Part shown: positions 1 through 6,249 of the stretch, in pieces | How the letters are laid out: every line of letters starts with the position of its first letter | Position numbering within the stretch: position 1 is the first letter of the stretch | NCBI GenBank assembly: GCA_012512335.1 | Contig: JAAZEK010000299.1 | Span: 1 to 6,846, forward strand | Direction of reading: 5' to 3' | Source of the DNA: Clostridiales bacterium | GTDB taxonomy: Bacteria > Bacillota > Clostridia > Caldicoprobacterales > DTU083 | Length of the DNA stretch: 6,846 nucleotides | Translations under genes and position numbers: made by a program | The notes under the pieces: generated by a model | The model's input: the letters and a program-made list of their open reading frames with translations, nothing else | The model's database searches: none | Told to the model about the DNA's origin: nothing

Positions 1-1
1 T

Positions 2-211
2 CTAAAAACAGTGCAAAACAGTATTGAACTGGAGATTCTAAAAGGTATATTGAGGGATAGTGATATTGCCTGCATAGTTAAAGATAGAGGTTACGGTGGA
101 CATATGAGAATAGTCGCGGGCGATTCTCTATTCTATGCAACTGATATCCTAGTAGATAAGACTGACTATGAAGTAGCAAAAGAGCTGATTGATAACATGA
201 AGTTAGAATAA
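2..211 (+). CDS. DUF2007-type small protein, 5' end cut by window edge
   Basis: A short protein resembling the DUF2007 family (putative prokaryotic signal-transducing proteins), whose molecular role is not established. Seen in sequence: the reading frame is open to the left edge. A helix rich in E/L/K (IELEILKGILRDSDI) is followed by a strand, a short Gly-rich loop, MRIVAGDSLFYATDILVD, and a terminal helix DYEVAKELIDNM. This is the alpha/beta order and the characteristic '(M/V)RI..G.S.F..DI.V...DYE.AKELL' pattern of the family. A GTG codon at 11 could be a start and would give 66 residues. However, family members normally have a first beta strand before the helix, and the in-frame codons at 2-10 (L-K-T) fit that strand, so the true start probably lies just outside the window. 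It is not clearly linked to its neighbours. The family call is by recalled pattern only. Confidence 0.7.
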   Translation, partial: LKTVQNSIELEILKGILRDSDIACIVKDRGYGGHMRIVAGDSLFYATDILVDKTDYEVAKELIDNMKLE

Positions 212-238
212 GAAAACACAACATGTGATACATTTTAC

Positions 239-272
239 AAAAACGTAGGGGTGGACGACTCTGTCCACCCCT
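239..272 (-). terminator. Intrinsic terminator of the Gfo/Idh/MocA gene (possibly bidirectional)
   Basis: A perfect 10-bp stem is formed by AGGGGTGGAC (247-256) and GTCCACCCCT (263-272), with a 6-nt loop. Read on the - strand it is followed, after three bases, by five T residues (243-239), which suits the oxidoreductase gene that ends at 313. On the + strand no T-tract follows, so its use for the DUF2007-type gene ending at 211 is less certain, although the GC-rich stem may act from both sides. Confidence 0.8.
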
Positions 273-312
273 GGTGTAAATATAGTATAACTGCTATCTA
301 TAACAGTTTATC

Positions 313-1416
313 TTATAGCTTATCAACCGTATAATGTAAGCCTGTAGCCTGTTCCATCTTCTTGCTTACGGAAGAACGATATCCTGCATCCAGAATCATC
401 ATAGCACTAAGGTTAGTTTCAATATTCAAGGTAGGATGTAGTGGTGTGCCATTTTCCAGATGACTGATAAATTCCTTACCAATATTGTTGCGATCTTCTG
501 GGATTGGATCTGCTTTATAAACTTCAGATGGAGTAGAATCATGTCTTTTTCTATATATTCTTACTTCCTCACCATCTGTTACCAAGGTACCATTTAAACC
601 AAATACAATAGGCCCGTTGGGAGTACCGGAGTTTACTGTTGTCCAGCTACCCTCGATATGTGCTACTGCATCATCGAACTGTGCAGTAATGGAACCGTAG
701 TCTTCCGCGCTACCAAAGGGGCTGTTAAAATTTGCTCTAAGTCCATAGGCAGAGCGTACAGGCGAACCTATAAACCAGCTTGCAAGGCAGGATCCATAGC
801 AGCAATAATCCCAAAAAGCTCCGCCGCCAGCCTGGGCATGATACCACCATTCAGCAGCTTGTTCTTCTTCTTTAAGTCCTTCTCCATATGAGAATGGCCC
901 TTGTGAGTCGCTGTTTCTATATGTAAACTTAAATACTTTACCAACTGCTCCTTCACTGACTAGCTTATGGGCTAACCTAATTCCGGGGAACCAAGTAGAT
1001 GGCCAGTTAACGGCAAGTACTGCACCACTTTTTTTAGCAACATGCGCCATTTTAAGGGCAGCTGCCATATTCGTTGCCATAGGCTTTTCGACTACTACAT
1101 GAATTCCTCTTGATAGAATTTCTGTTATTACTTCTCCATGAAAAGCGTTTTCACAGCAAACAATTGCGATATCCAAAGCGCCTTCGTCCAATAATTTAGT
1201 GTAATCTTCATAAACTGCAGTCATACCAGTCATTTTCATAACTTTATTCATGTTGTTGGACCTTGTAGAAGGTTTGTCGCTTATAGACGGAACGAAAGGT
1301 TTTAGGTCCGAGCAACCAACCCATTCTATCTTGTCGCCTAGCTCATAAAAGTTTCTCACCAGTGTGCCGATATGCATATGTGCAAATCCAATAACACCAA
1401 CGCGATATTTCTTCAT
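313..1416 (-). CDS. Gfo/Idh/MocA-family NAD(P)-dependent oxidoreductase
   Basis: A 367-residue soluble enzyme of the Gfo/Idh/MocA family, which oxidises or reduces hydroxyl/keto groups on sugars, inositols and related compounds with NAD(P). The exact substrate cannot be told. The N-terminal Rossmann fold starts with VGVIGFAHMH (residues 6-15). An acidic/polar turn, CSD, follows at 35-37. The family hallmark VVEKPMA sits at 108-114, with K111 the expected catalytic lysine. The C-terminal alpha/beta domain contains GGGAFWDYCCYGSC (197-210). At the position where many members have His in 'D.G.H' this protein has Tyr207, as in the 'GCY' subgroup. Length is typical (330-390). The start is the ATG at 1416, because AAAAGGAG (1424-1431, - strand) lies 7 nt upstream and a strong promoter precedes it. 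It is monocistronic here, with its own promoter and terminator, and divergent from the membrane protein gene. The family is secure; the substrate is unknown. Confidence 0.93.
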   Translation of the reverse strand: MKKYRVGVIGFAHMHIGTLVRNFYELGDKIEWVGCSDLKPFVPSISDKPSTRSNNMNKVMKMTGMTAVYEDYTKLLDEGALDIAIVCCENAFHGEVITEILSRGIHVVVEKPMATNMAAALKMAHVAKKSGAVLAVNWPSTWFPGIRLAHKLVSEGAVGKVFKFTYRNSDSQGPFSYGEGLKEEEQAAEWWYHAQAGGGAFWDYCCYGSCLASWFIGSPVRSAYGLRANFNSPFGSAEDYGSITAQFDDAVAHIEGSWTTVNSGTPNGPIVFGLNGTLVTDGEEVRIYRKRHDSTPSEVYKADPIPEDRNNIGKEFISHLENGTPLHPTLNIETNLSAMMILDAGYRSSVSKKMEQATGLHYTVDKL

Positions 1417-1467
1417 ATAAAAACTCCTTTTCTATTTAGTTTTTTCTGTCATGTGCAATGTATGTTC

Positions 1468-1496
1468 ATTGTAATATTAAGAAAAGTTCGTGTCAA
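1468..1496 (-). promoter_or_regulatory. Sigma-A type promoter for the Gfo/Idh/MocA gene
   Basis: On the - strand, a perfect -35 box TTGACA (1496-1491) is separated by exactly 17 bp from a -10 box TACAAT (1473-1468), five of six matches to TATAAT. The predicted start of transcription is near 1461, leaving about 45 nt of untranslated leader before the ATG at 1416. This is the best-matching promoter in the window. Confidence 0.85.
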
Positions 1497-1522
1497 CAAT
1501 TCTAGTAAATCTCCATCAATCA

Positions 1523-1531
1523 TGATAGAAT
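1523..1531 (+). promoter_or_regulatory. Possible extended -10 promoter for the membrane protein gene
   Basis: TGATAGAAT matches the extended -10 pattern TGnTATAAT (TG at 1523-1524, hexamer TAGAAT at 1526-1531). No convincing -35 box lies 16-18 bp upstream. It would start transcription near 1538, about 50 nt before the preferred ATG at 1588. This is only a candidate, supported by its position between two divergent genes. Confidence 0.3.
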
Positions 1532-1587
1532 ATTTACCAGTAGAGCTAGCTTACGCAATACTTGAATTATGGAATGGAGCGGGGGAT

Positions 1588-3033
1588 ATGGAGAGTAATT
1601 TACATAAAAACCAAGCACTGGATGACTCAAAGGAAGTATTGAGTCGGAGAATCACCATTGTTTGTCTTACTATTTTTATAGCCTTGGTTTATTACTGGCT
1701 TGTATCAAATTCATATACCAGCCCCGAGGGCCGCTTTGTTGCTCTGCTTAATGCTTCCTTATTTGTAGTATTAGGTATACGTTTTGTTCCCATGTGGGTT
1801 GCATCTTGGAACAAGCAAGTAGCGGGAGTTCAAGAAGCCCTAGCTGCAGAGGGGATCCCGGCAAAGGTAGAGAAAAAATCAATATATATTAAGATCTTCG
1901 TAGCCTTCCTTATATACGATATCCTCATTATATTATTCATCTATCTACTACAAACAATATCAAACAAGGGTGGTCCTTTTCATGAAGCTTTGAAATTATG
2001 GGAAGCCACTGACAGCGGGCATTACTTAGACATTGCCCAAGACTGGTATTTGTCTGTAGGTCATAGAGATCGTCTTGTCCAGCTAGTTTTTCTGCCTGGA
2101 TATCCAATTTTGATCCGTATCATGAATATTCTTGTAGGGAATTACCTTTATTCTGGTATGATCGTTTCTGGTTTATGCTTTGCAGGTGCAGGAAGCATGC
2201 TGTATCGACTGCTTCGCTTGGACCATAACCATAAGTATGCGGTTTGTGTATTAGTTTATCTTTGTGTCTTTCCAGGGTCATTCTTTTTTGCAGCCCCTAT
2301 GAGTGAAAGCTTGTTTTTGCTCCTCAGTGTCTCATGCATTTATTTTCTTCGTAAGAAGGATTGGTTTGTTGCTTGCATCTTAGCTGGCCTAGCGTCCTTC
2401 ACCCGGTCTTTGGGATTAACCCTTTTAGCACCAATTTTATTTGAAATGATTGCAGAAAGCAAAAACGCTGATGCTTCTCAATTATCAGAAGAACAATCTT
2501 ATGTAAAATCAAACTTTATGAGTCAATTGATATGCAAGTATTCAAATATAATTTTTGTATTACTTGGATTTGGATACTATCTATTTATTAACTATCAGAT
2601 TTCTGGGAATCCATTTCAGATGCTAATTTATCAAAAGGAGCATTGGGGTCAATCCCTGGGCTTGTTTTTTAATACGGCTTCCTATCAGACGGATAATGCT
2701 ATCAGAGCCTTTCAAGAACAGAATTTCCATACTATGTTAGGACTATGGCTGCCCAATCTCCTAAGCATATTTTCCAGCTTGATTATTATGGCGATTGCTG
2801 TTAAGAAAATACGTCCAAGTTATACCGCTTATTTCATTGCTTATTATGTAGTAGCTATTGGAGCTACCTGGTTACTCTCTGCTCCACGATATCTTTTAAC
2901 CTTATTTCCTATTCATTTAGGACTGGCGAATATGTCTGAGAAACGCTGGGTAAACCGCTTATTGATAGTTATATGTATAATAATTTCCGTAGTGTATGCT
3001 TATATGTTTGTGAATCGTTGGCAGGTATGGTGA
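1588..3033 (+). CDS. PIG-V / GPI-mannosyltransferase-2-like integral membrane glycosyltransferase (COG5542 type)
   Basis: A 481-residue polytopic membrane protein resembling PIG-V-type enzymes (GT-C fold), which transfer mannose or another sugar from a polyprenyl-phosphate donor on the outer face of the membrane. Seen from the preferred start: about ten hydrophobic segments, including 22-40, 51-68, 101-122, 187-205, 216-236, 241-254, 260-287, 320-336, 389-405, 411-431 and 457-474. Family-like motifs are an acidic loop after the third of these segments, WEATDSGHYLDIAQ (138-151), where the Asp/His is the likely functional part; FLPGYPILIR (168-177); PMSESLF (237-243); ASFTRSLGL (269-277); and SAPRYLL (431-437). 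The start at 1588 is chosen because GGAG (1576-1579) sits 8 nt upstream. The open frame extends back to 1372, but that would run into the start of the divergent gene and has no ribosome site. It stands alone, with no partner genes in view. The donor, acceptor and reaction are inferred from family resemblance only. Confidence 0.75.
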   Translation: MESNLHKNQALDDSKEVLSRRITIVCLTIFIALVYYWLVSNSYTSPEGRFVALLNASLFVVLGIRFVPMWVASWNKQVAGVQEALAAEGIPAKVEKKSIYIKIFVAFLIYDILIILFIYLLQTISNKGGPFHEALKLWEATDSGHYLDIAQDWYLSVGHRDRLVQLVFLPGYPILIRIMNILVGNYLYSGMIVSGLCFAGAGSMLYRLLRLDHNHKYAVCVLVYLCVFPGSFFFAAPMSESLFLLLSVSCIYFLRKKDWFVACILAGLASFTRSLGLTLLAPILFEMIAESKNADASQLSEEQSYVKSNFMSQLICKYSNIIFVLLGFGYYLFINYQISGNPFQMLIYQKEHWGQSLGLFFNTASYQTDNAIRAFQEQNFHTMLGLWLPNLLSIFSSLIIMAIAVKKIRPSYTAYFIAYYVVAIGATWLLSAPRYLLTLFPIHLGLANMSEKRWVNRLLIVICIIISVVYAYMFVNRWQVW

Positions 3034-3043
3034 GGAGGATTAT

Positions 3044-3115
3044 ATGGGGAGAATATATGGTGGAATATATTTATTATTTTACTTGATATATCTATATAGC
3101 TGTGCTATTCTTTAG
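3044..3115 (+). CDS. Possible 23-residue hydrophobic small protein
   Basis: An ATG at 3044 is preceded by GGAGG (3034-3038) at 5 nt. It opens a 23-codon frame that begins MGRIYGGIYLLF and is dominated by Ile, Leu, Tyr and Phe, long enough for one short membrane helix, ending at TAG 3113-3115. It begins 10 bp after the stop of the membrane glycosyltransferase gene, so it could be translated from the same transcript. Against it: it is very short, AT-rich sequence easily yields Ile/Leu/Tyr codons, and it coincides with the promoter of the downstream cluster. The ribosome site is the only strong support. Confidence 0.22.
   Translation: MGRIYGGIYLLFYLIYLYSCAIL
3083..3111 (+). promoter_or_regulatory. 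Promoter of the hydrogenase-maturation cluster
   Basis: A -35 box TTGATA (3083-3088, five of six matches) is separated by 17 bp from a -10 box TATTCT (3106-3111, four of six matches). Transcription would start near 3118, giving about 150 nt of leader before the TM1266 gene. The leader includes a terminator hairpin, which only makes regulatory sense if transcription begins upstream of it, as here. Read-through from the glycosyltransferase gene is an alternative source of leader RNA. Confidence 0.55.
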
Positions 3116-3117
3116 GT

Positions 3118-3220
3118 AGTTAAATAATTATCAAACATTTCGTGCTAAGGGTAAGGGTTCGTCCCAAGCCAAAAGGCGAGAGACAATTGTCCCTGTGCCT
3201 TTTGCACAGGGTTATTTTTT
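3118..3220 (+). promoter_or_regulatory. Riboswitch-like transcription attenuator leading the TM1266-hydEGF cluster
   Basis: This untranslated stretch lies between the promoter and the first gene and can form two mutually exclusive structures. The terminator form pairs CCCTGTGC (3191-3198) with GCACAGGG (3204-3211). The antiterminator form pairs CAAAAGGC (3170-3177) with GCCTTTTG (3197-3204), a perfect 8-bp helix that takes bases from both the loop and the arms of the terminator. Upstream, GCC-AAAA-GGC (3168-3177) can form a small hairpin that would sequester the antiterminator strand. GGG at 3149-3151 or 3155-3157 can pair with CCC at 3163-3165. The loop of the antiterminator contains the perfect palindrome GACAATTGTC (3182-3191). 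Position and logic fit control of the hyd cluster by premature termination. The sensor part (about 3118-3180) is not a class I recognise; the ligand or binding protein is unknown. Confidence 0.6.
3191..3220 (+). terminator. Intrinsic terminator inside the hyd leader
   Basis: A perfect 8-bp GC-rich stem, CCCTGTGC/GCACAGGG, with a CTTTT loop (3199-3203), is followed at once by TTATTTTTT (3212-3220). It stands about 50 nt before the start of the TM1266 gene and about 160 nt after the end of the glycosyltransferase gene. It may therefore both end upstream transcripts and act as the off-state of the leader. Confidence 0.88.
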
Positions 3221-3268
3221 GCCTACAAAGTATATCTTCTATAGGCAATGAGAGAGAGGTCGAATAAA

Positions 3269-3517
3269 ATGGAAACAAGATTAGCCTTAATTGGAATTAT
3301 ACTCGAAAACAAGGAATCTACACCTCAGCTAAATGCCGTACTACATGAATACGCCGAATATATCGTTGGAAGAATGGGAGTTCCCAATGTGAAGGAAGGA
3401 ATGTCGGTTATCAGTATCGTAGTTGATGCTCCAGAGAAGGTGACAAGTGCCTTATCTGGCAAGATAGGTATGCTGCCTTATGTAGGCGTAACAACTATGT
3501 ACTCTAAAAAATCTTAG
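3269..3517 (+). CDS. TM1266-family putative regulator of the iron-only hydrogenase system
   Basis: An 82-residue protein of the TM1266 family, a small ferredoxin-fold (ACT/NikR C-terminal-like) domain found almost only beside [FeFe]-hydrogenase maturation genes. It is presumed regulatory, but no DNA-binding part is present and its effector is unproven. Seen in sequence: METRLALIGIILEN at the N-terminus, LHEYAEYIVGRMGVP (25-39) and GMSVISIVVDA (44-54), then SALSGKIGMLPYVGVTT (60-76). These reproduce the beta-alpha-beta-beta-alpha-beta order and the invariant GRMG and SGK.G...GV segments of the family. The start at 3269 is preferred over the in-frame ATG at 3248, since GAGAGAGG (3252-3259) lies upstream and family members begin at this Met. 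It is the first gene behind the attenuator leader and 125 bp before hydE. It could feed back on the leader or on maturation enzymes; that is inference. Confidence 0.9.
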   Translation: METRLALIGIILENKESTPQLNAVLHEYAEYIVGRMGVPNVKEGMSVISIVVDAPEKVTSALSGKIGMLPYVGVTTMYSKKS

Positions 3518-3578
3518 TCACAATATAAACTTGTATACAGTAAAGATATGTATGTAAGCAAAATATGTGCCAAATACA

Positions 3579-3611
3579 ATATTGATATAACAACAATACT
3601 GGAATCAATAT
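3579..3611. repeat. 8-bp inverted repeat in the TM1266-hydE gap
   Basis: ATATTGAT (3579-3586) and ATCAATAT (3604-3611) are perfect inverted copies 17 bp apart, lying 32 bp before the hydE start codon. Another short palindrome, TGTATACA (3532-3539), lies just after the TM1266 stop. Either could be an operator or a weak RNA hairpin. The DNA is very AT-rich, so chance is a real alternative. A TTGATA at 3582-3587 has no good -10 partner, so an internal promoter is not clearly supported. Confidence 0.3.
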
Positions 3612-3642
3612 ATTTATCAAGATAGGATGCAACGGAGGTAAT

Positions 3643-4719
3643 ATGTCAAAGCTTTACGATATTATAGACAAACTAGAGGAAACTCAAAACTTGGAAAAGG
3701 AAGAGTTTATCAATCTACTTGATAATCTCACAGAATCCCTTGCCCAATATGCTTATGAAAAGGCAAGAAAGGTAGCTAGGGAGCATTTTGGAAATCGGAT
3801 ATATATAAGAGGCTTAATTGAAATCTCCAATTATTGCAAAAATGATTGCTTGTATTGTGGTATTCGAAGGTCTAACACAAATGCTGACCGCTATCGATTG
3901 AATAAGGAGGATGTCTTCAGCTGTTGCCATACAGGTTATAATCTTGGATTTCGCACCTTTGTCCTTCAAGGGGGAGAAGATCCCTTCTATAGTGATGAAT
4001 TCTTAATCGAACTAATAAGTGAAATCAAGAAAAATTATCCTGATTGTGCAATCACCTTGTCTTTAGGGGAAAAAAGCAGGGATTCTTATCAGAAGTTATT
4101 TGACGCAGGAGCTGATCGTTATCTTCTTCGCCATGAAACAGCAGATGAAGCACATTACAGTAAATTGCATCCGAAAGAATTGACTTTGGAGTCACGAAAA
4201 TCTTGCCTTCAAAGCTTACATGACATTGGATATCAAACTGGCACTGGATTCATGGTAGGTTCACCCTGGCAGACCAATGAGAACCTGGCACAGGATATAT
4301 TGTTCATAAAAGAGCTATCTCCTGAGATGGTTGGTTTAGGTCCTTTCATTCCTCATCACGATACACCGTTTGCTGGGGAAGCCCAAGGGGCTTTAGACAA
4401 AACCTTATTCCTTTTGGCCCTGCTACGTCTAATGAAACCAAGCCTTCTATTGCCTTCTACTACTGCTTTGGGAACCATACACCCCAAAGGGCGGGAGCTA
4501 GGAATATTAGCTGGTGCCAATGTTGTAATGCCTAATCTTTCACCGGTGGATGTAAGAAAAAAATATTTGCTGTATGACAATAAGCTTTCTAGCGATGCGG
4601 AAGCTGCAGAAGGGTTAAATAGCTTAAAGAAACAAATGGATGCTATAGGATATGAAGTTGTTACAGACCGTGGTGATTATGCACCGCAGTTAAGGAAAGG
4701 GGTCTTACTAGATGTATGA
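3643..4719 (+). CDS. hydE: [FeFe]-hydrogenase maturation radical SAM enzyme HydE
   Basis: HydE is a cytoplasmic radical SAM enzyme needed to build the 2Fe subcluster of the H-cluster. It is thought to act on the Fe(CO)2(CN)-cysteine synthon released by HydG and convert it into the precursor of the di-iron centre. The 358-residue protein has the usual length. It carries the radical SAM cluster motif CKNDCLYC (C65, C69, C72) inside EISNYCKNDCLYCGIR, the SAM-binding QGGEDP (109-114), LRHETA (142-147) and MVGSPWQT (204-211), and ends with the TIM-barrel segment VVMPNLSPVDVRKKY (284-298). The accessory cluster cysteines found near the C-terminus of the Thermotoga enzyme are missing: the segment after YDNK reads LSSDAEAAEGL, with no Cys. 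The start at 3643 has GGAGG (3634-3638) only 4 nt upstream. Its stop overlaps the hydG start by 8 bp, which suggests translational coupling. BioB-like and PylB-like enzymes are the nearest relatives, but the context and motifs favour HydE. Confidence 0.96.
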   Translation: MSKLYDIIDKLEETQNLEKEEFINLLDNLTESLAQYAYEKARKVAREHFGNRIYIRGLIEISNYCKNDCLYCGIRRSNTNADRYRLNKEDVFSCCHTGYNLGFRTFVLQGGEDPFYSDEFLIELISEIKKNYPDCAITLSLGEKSRDSYQKLFDAGADRYLLRHETADEAHYSKLHPKELTLESRKSCLQSLHDIGYQTGTGFMVGSPWQTNENLAQDILFIKELSPEMVGLGPFIPHHDTPFAGEAQGALDKTLFLLALLRLMKPSLLLPSTTALGTIHPKGRELGILAGANVVMPNLSPVDVRKKYLLYDNKLSSDAEAAEGLNSLKKQMDAIGYEVVTDRGDYAPQLRKGVLLDV

Positions 4720-6130
4720 TGTAAAATCAAAAAAGGCAGAGGAATTTATCAATCATGAAGAGATTGAAGAAACAATTCAATGGGCGCTTGAAAATAAAAG
4801 TAATTATGAGCTCATTAGCAGTATTATTGAAAAAGCAAAGGCTATGAAGGGAGTTTCTCATAGAGAAGCTGCTCTATTACTGGAATGCGATATTGAAGAG
4901 CTTAATCAGGAAATGGTCAAGCTGGCAAAGGAGATCAAACAGAAACTTTATGGAAACAGAATTGTTATGTTTGCTCCTCTTTATCTGTCTAATTATTGCG
5001 TAAATGGATGCGTATACTGTCCCTACCACCTTCAAAACAAACATATCCATCGTAAGAAACTGACTCAAGAGGAGATAAAGAGAGAAGTTATTGCTCTCCA
5101 GGATATGGGACACAAAAGGCTTGCATTGGAAACTGGAGAAGACCCTATCAATAACCCATTAGAATATATTTTGGAAAGCATTGAGACCATTTATTCCATC
5201 AAGCATGAAAATGGCGCAATTAGACGTGTCAATGTCAACATTGCAGCAACTACTGTTGAGAATTATAGAAGGTTAAAGGATGCTGGTATCGGCACATATA
5301 TTCTCTTCCAGGAAACCTATCATAAGGAAAATTATGAGACATTGCATCCTAAAGGACCAAAGCATGATTATGCCTGGCATACAGAAGCTATGGACCGTGC
5401 CATGGAAGGCGGTATTGATGATGTAGGAATTGGAGTTCTATTTGGCTTGAACCTATATCGATATGATTTTGTAGGAATGCTGATGCATGCGGAACATTTA
5501 GAAGCAGCCTGGGGAGTTGGGCCACATACCATAAGTGTGCCTCGAATTAGGCCAGCTGACGATATAGACCCTGATGATTTCAATAATGCCATTTCTGATG
5601 AAATATTTGCAAAGATTGTAGCTGTGCTTAGGATTGCAGTACCATATACAGGAATGATTATTTCTACTCGGGAGTCACAAAAAACTAGGGAAAAGGTATT
5701 GGATTTGGGGATTACACAAATTAGTGGAGGCTCGCGAACTAGTGTTGGAGGCTATGTTGAGGAAGAAGCTGAAGACGAAAAATCGGATCAATTCGATGTG
5801 GAGGATAGACGTTCTTTGGACGAAGTTGTAAACTGGTTGTTAGAATTAGGCTATATCCCCAGCTTTTGTACTGCCTGCTACCGTGAAGGCCGTACTGGGG
5901 ACCGTTTTATGGCTATGGTCAAGACAGGGCAAATATCAAATTGCTGTCAACCAAATGCAATGATTACACTCAAAGAGTATCTTGAGGATTATGCGTCTGA
6001 AAATACGAAAATAAGTGGGGAGAGTATGCTCCAAAATGAAATGGCACGCATTCCCAGTGAAAAAGTAAGAAAAATAACAGCTGATTATTTAGAAAAAATT
6101 GTTGATGGGGAACGGGATTTTCGTTTTTAA
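4712..6130 (+). CDS. hydG: [FeFe]-hydrogenase maturation tyrosine lyase HydG
   Basis: HydG is a radical SAM lyase that splits tyrosine into p-cresol and dehydroglycine, then turns the latter into CO and cyanide bound to a special iron on its second cluster, releasing an Fe(CO)2(CN)-cysteine synthon. All expected parts are present in 472 residues. The N-terminal Fe4S4-SAM motif is CVNGCVYC (C96, C100, C103), followed by the SAM-binding ETGEDP (140-145). The C-terminal second-cluster motif is CX2CX22C (C386, C389, C412) within SFCTACYREGRTGDRF and NCCQPNA. The latter motif separates HydG from its relative ThiH. The C-terminus ends GERDFRF, close to the usual family ending. The start at 4712 overlaps hydE by 8 bp, with AAGGAAAGGGG (4692-4702) as ribosome site. 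There is no sign of damage. It supplies HydE and HydF encoded on either side. Confidence 0.98.
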   Translation: MYDVKSKKAEEFINHEEIEETIQWALENKSNYELISSIIEKAKAMKGVSHREAALLLECDIEELNQEMVKLAKEIKQKLYGNRIVMFAPLYLSNYCVNGCVYCPYHLQNKHIHRKKLTQEEIKREVIALQDMGHKRLALETGEDPINNPLEYILESIETIYSIKHENGAIRRVNVNIAATTVENYRRLKDAGIGTYILFQETYHKENYETLHPKGPKHDYAWHTEAMDRAMEGGIDDVGIGVLFGLNLYRYDFVGMLMHAEHLEAAWGVGPHTISVPRIRPADDIDPDDFNNAISDEIFAKIVAVLRIAVPYTGMIISTRESQKTREKVLDLGITQISGGSRTSVGGYVEEEAEDEKSDQFDVEDRRSLDEVVNWLLELGYIPSFCTACYREGRTGDRFMAMVKTGQISNCCQPNAMITLKEYLEDYASENTKISGESMLQNEMARIPSEKVRKITADYLEKIVDGERDFRF

Positions 6131-6202
6131 ACGATACCCTGAAAACCTATGCAGAAAAATTAGTAACTATTATTGAAAGTTAGCAAGGAAAAACCAGCCT
6201 AC

Positions 6203-6222
6203 AAGTGGATATCGGTATGTAA
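6203..6222 (+). other. Start-stop mini-ORF (ATG TAA) with a copy of the hydF ribosome site
   Basis: AAGTGG (6203-6208) stands 8 nt before an ATG (6217-6219) that is followed at once by TAA. The true hydF start has the same AAGTGG (6236-6241) with the same 8-nt gap before ATG 6250, and GATATC occurs in both copies. Start-stop elements can stall ribosomes and tune the next gene, but here it may be only a leftover local duplication. Confidence 0.2.
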
Positions 6223-6249
6223 GAAAAATATTTGAAAGTGGTTGATATC

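Noticed and set aside
658..956. Two short open frames within the oxidoreductase gene (one on each strand)
   Set aside because: They lie wholly inside a well-supported gene in other frames, have no family resemblance and no ribosome site of note.
1372..1587. N-terminal extension of the membrane glycosyltransferase frame back to the ATG at 1372
   Set aside because: The extension would overlap the start of the divergent oxidoreductase gene and its promoter, has no ribosome site at 1372 or 1522, and adds 72 residues not typical of the family. ATG 1588 has GGAG at good spacing.
3149..3165. GGGTTCGTCCC as the T-arm of a tRNA or tRNA-like element
   Set aside because: No acceptor, D or anticodon arms can be built around it, and the loop is too short for a T loop. 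It fits better as part of the leader fold.
3248..3268. ATG at 3248 as the start of the TM1266-family protein
   Set aside because: No ribosome site precedes it. The purine-rich GAGAGAGG just after it serves the ATG at 3269, which matches the family N-terminus.
4356..5592. Three reverse-strand open frames of 74-78 codons inside hydE and hydG
   Set aside because: They are antisense shadows of conserved radical SAM genes, with implausible composition and no promoters.
6106..6183. A frame ending at TAG 6183 (… KTYAEKLVTIIES) after hydG, as a frameshifted hydG tail or gene remnant
   Set aside because: HydG already ends with its normal C-terminal motif, and the frame lacks a start codon with a ribosome site. 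It is most likely chance.
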